Assembly (NCBI GenBank): GCA_905236685.1
Contig: CAJOPD010000048.1
Location: 1-14,342 of the forward strand
Direction of reading: 5' to 3'
DNA length: 14,342 nucleotides
From: an uncultured Clostridia bacterium
GTDB lineage: Bacteria; Bacillota; Clostridia; UBA1381
Shown here: one piece after another, positions 12,986 to 14,342 of the stretch
How positions within the stretch are numbered: the stretch's first letter is position 1
Layout of the letters: every line of letters starts with the position of its first letter
Made by a program: the position numbers and the translations under genes
Notes under the pieces: model-generated
Databases searched by the model: none
Seen by the model: only the letters and a program-made list of their open reading frames with translations
Told to the model about the DNA's origin: nothing

Positions 12986-13756
12986 ATGGAAAAAGTATCT
13001 GTACTTATTGCAGATGACAACAAGGCGTTTGCAGACAATCTTTTTGATTATCTTAAAACGAAGGACGACATTGCAAGAGTCGGCGTTGCGTATGACGGCG
13101 AGGAGGCGTGCGGTATGATTGCCGAGATGAAGCCTGACATTGTGCTTTTGGATATTATAATGCCAAAGCGCGACGGTATAAGCGTATTAAACAGGATTTC
13201 AAGCTCACATCTTGCCAAAAAACCTATGTGTATAGCGCTTTCCGTTACGGCGAGCGAAAGGATTATGACAGCGTGCCAGGACGCAGGCTGTGATTATTTT
13301 CTTTTAAAGCCACAGACAAATGACGCAATTTACGACACTATCCAAAGCTTTGGTACAAAGGCAGGAAGGACAAGCTTTGAAGTTATCGCAAAAGATGACA
13401 AAAAGAACTATGATTTAGAGGCACTGGTGACCGATTTTATTCACGAGCTGGGCGTTCCCGCTCACATAAAGGGCTATCAGTATGTAAGAACGGCTATTAT
13501 GATGGTCGTTGAAAATATGGAGCTTTTAAATTATATAACAAAACAGCTTTATCCCGTCATCGCAAAGAAGTACAGCACCACCTCATCGAGAGTTGAGCGT
13601 GCGATAAGACATTCCATAGAAGTCGCTTGGAGCCGCGGACGGCCTGAAACGATGAACAAGATTTTCGGTTACACAATCGATACGGGCAAGGGTAAGCCCA
13701 CAAATTCCGAGTTTATCGCAATGGTAGCCGACCGTATCCGCCTGCAAATCAAATAG
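12986..13756 (+). CDS. spo0A: Spo0A, master regulator of sporulation
   Basis: Spo0A is the phosphorelay response regulator that starts sporulation. The 256-residue protein has a receiver domain (about 4-122) with the acidic pair D10/D11, phosphorylation site D56 in LLDIIMP, S86 in the switch position where Thr is usual, F105 and K108 in YFLLKP. The C-terminal DNA-binding domain (about 143-256) includes the recognition-helix segment TSSRVERAIRHSIEVAWSRG (199-218), which is nearly invariant in the family, and FGYTIDTGKGKPTNSEFIA. Length is slightly below the 267 residues of B. subtilis. AGGAGG lies 7 nt before the ATG. It follows spoIVB by 172 bp, has its own promoter and ends at a strong terminator. 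In Clostridia it is usually phosphorylated directly by orphan kinases; none is present here. Confidence 0.98.
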   Translation: MEKVSVLIADDNKAFADNLFDYLKTKDDIARVGVAYDGEEACGMIAEMKPDIVLLDIIMPKRDGISVLNRISSSHLAKKPMCIALSVTASERIMTACQDAGCDYFLLKPQTNDAIYDTIQSFGTKAGRTSFEVIAKDDKKNYDLEALVTDFIHELGVPAHIKGYQYVRTAIMMVVENMELLNYITKQLYPVIAKKYSTTSSRVERAIRHSIEVAWSRGRPETMNKIFGYTIDTGKGKPTNSEFIAMVADRIRLQIK

Positions 13757-13792
13757 TGATTTGAAAATGCTTATAAACGATTCCTTGGCCGC

Positions 13793-13825
13793 AAAAACCG
13801 ACAAAGTTATTTTGTCGGTTTTTTT
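13793..13825 (+). terminator. Rho-independent terminator after spo0A
   Basis: AAAAACCGACAAA (13793-13805) pairs perfectly with TTTGTCGGTTTTT (13811-13823) around a five-base loop, with further T following. Confidence 0.95.
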
Positions 13826-13891
13826 CTGTATTTTTTTTCATTTTGTTGATTTTTTATGCAAAAAATTTTCGGATTTTGTTTACATTTTATA

Positions 13892-13920
13892 TTGACATTT
13901 TCCTCGGTTTATTTTAAAAT
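13892..13920 (+). promoter_or_regulatory. gdhA promoter
   Basis: A consensus TTGACA (13892-13897) and TAAAAT (13915-13920) are 17 bp apart, about 30 bp before the start codon. Between the spo0A terminator and this promoter I see only AT-rich DNA. Confidence 0.8.
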
Positions 13921-13950
13921 TTGATATTATGAAAAGGCGGTGTAAAAAAA

Positions 13951-14342
13951 ATGAAAAATGAATATTTAATCGGCGTATTGGAAAATGTGAAAAAGAGAAA
14001 CGCGGGCGAGCCTGAATTTATACAGGCTGTAACCGAAGTTTTGGAAACTTTGGAACCCGTAATCGAAAAAAGACCTGATTTGGTTGAAGCAGGCGTTGTT
14101 GACCGTCTGGTAGAGCCTGAAAGACAGATAATTTTCAGAGTTCCCTGGGTAGATGACAACGGCAAGGTACAGGTAAACAGAGGTTTCAGAGTTCAGTATA
14201 ACTCAGCAATCGGTCCATACAAGGGCGGATTAAGACTTCACCCCTCCGTTTACTTAGGCATAATCAAATTCTTGGGCTTTGAACAAATATTCAAAAATTC
14301 GCTCACAACGCTTCCAATGGGCGGCGGCAAGGGCGGCTCGGA
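13951..14342 (+). CDS. gdhA: NADP-type glutamate dehydrogenase, 5' part only
   Basis: Glutamate dehydrogenase interconverts 2-oxoglutarate plus ammonia and glutamate. Only the first 130 codons lie in the window; the frame stays open to the right edge. The start MKNEYLIGVLENVKKRN, then ERQIIFRVPWVDDNG, the GFRVQYNSAIGPYKGGLRLHP block (78-98) and PMGGGKGGS (122-130) match the hexameric, about 445-residue enzymes. K91 (substrate binding) and K127 (catalytic) correspond to K92 and K128 of E. coli. AAGGCGGTG (13934-13942) is 8 nt before the ATG. The coenzyme cannot be decided from this part, but this subfamily is usually NADP-dependent. It has its own promoter and is separated from spo0A by a terminator. 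Confidence 0.94.
   Translation, partial: MKNEYLIGVLENVKKRNAGEPEFIQAVTEVLETLEPVIEKRPDLVEAGVVDRLVEPERQIIFRVPWVDDNGKVQVNRGFRVQYNSAIGPYKGGLRLHPSVYLGIIKFLGFEQIFKNSLTTLPMGGGKGGS

Overview
The window looks like chromosome from a low-GC, endospore-forming member of the Clostridia (Bacillota). Four things point there: a spoIVB–spo0A pair, the SRP RNA–dnaX–yaaK–recR order, AGGAGG-type ribosome binding sites, and -35/-10 promoters with 17-18 bp spacers. The proteins are housekeeping types in a conserved context. I see no tRNA or 16S/23S/5S rRNA, IS element, prophage or CRISPR array, and no gene-free stretch longer than about 200 bp.

Layout, left to right. (1) 69-2110, plus strand: a TspO/MBR membrane protein, its terminator, then a DUF1846 (UPF0371) protein with its own promoter. 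(2) 2107-2653, minus strand: dut (dUTPase), convergent with the DUF1846 gene and sharing a two-way terminator whose arm is duplicated. (3) 2664-3240, plus strand: queT, a queuosine-precursor transporter, behind a preQ1-I-like riboswitch that begins at the predicted transcription start. (4) 3255-11486, minus strand, transcribed pcrA – SRP RNA – dnaX – yaaK/ebfC – recR – rpmE – rpsO – pnp. This covers DNA repair and replication (PcrA, DnaX, RecR), protein targeting (SRP RNA), ribosomal proteins L31 and S15, and RNA decay (PNPase). (5) 11662-13756, plus strand: spoIVB and spo0A, the engulfed-forespore signalling protease and the master regulator of sporulation. (6) 13951 to the right edge, plus strand: the 5' part of a glutamate dehydrogenase gene.

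The most interesting signals are in RNA rather than in new proteins. dnaX carries an in-frame A AAA AAG slippery heptamer with Shine-Dalgarno-like sequence upstream and a hairpin downstream. A -1 shift would stop after 19 codons and give a 418-residue gamma-like product from a 577-codon gene, the architecture known from E. coli dnaX. The rpsO-pnp spacer holds a 77-nt imperfect hairpin, placed like the RNase III/PNPase autoregulatory stem of E. coli. The rpsO leader has two segments that can pair with its own ribosome binding site. The SRP RNA has an unusual domain IV sequence. The spo0A leader is long and structured. All function calls come from reading motifs and context; no searches were run.
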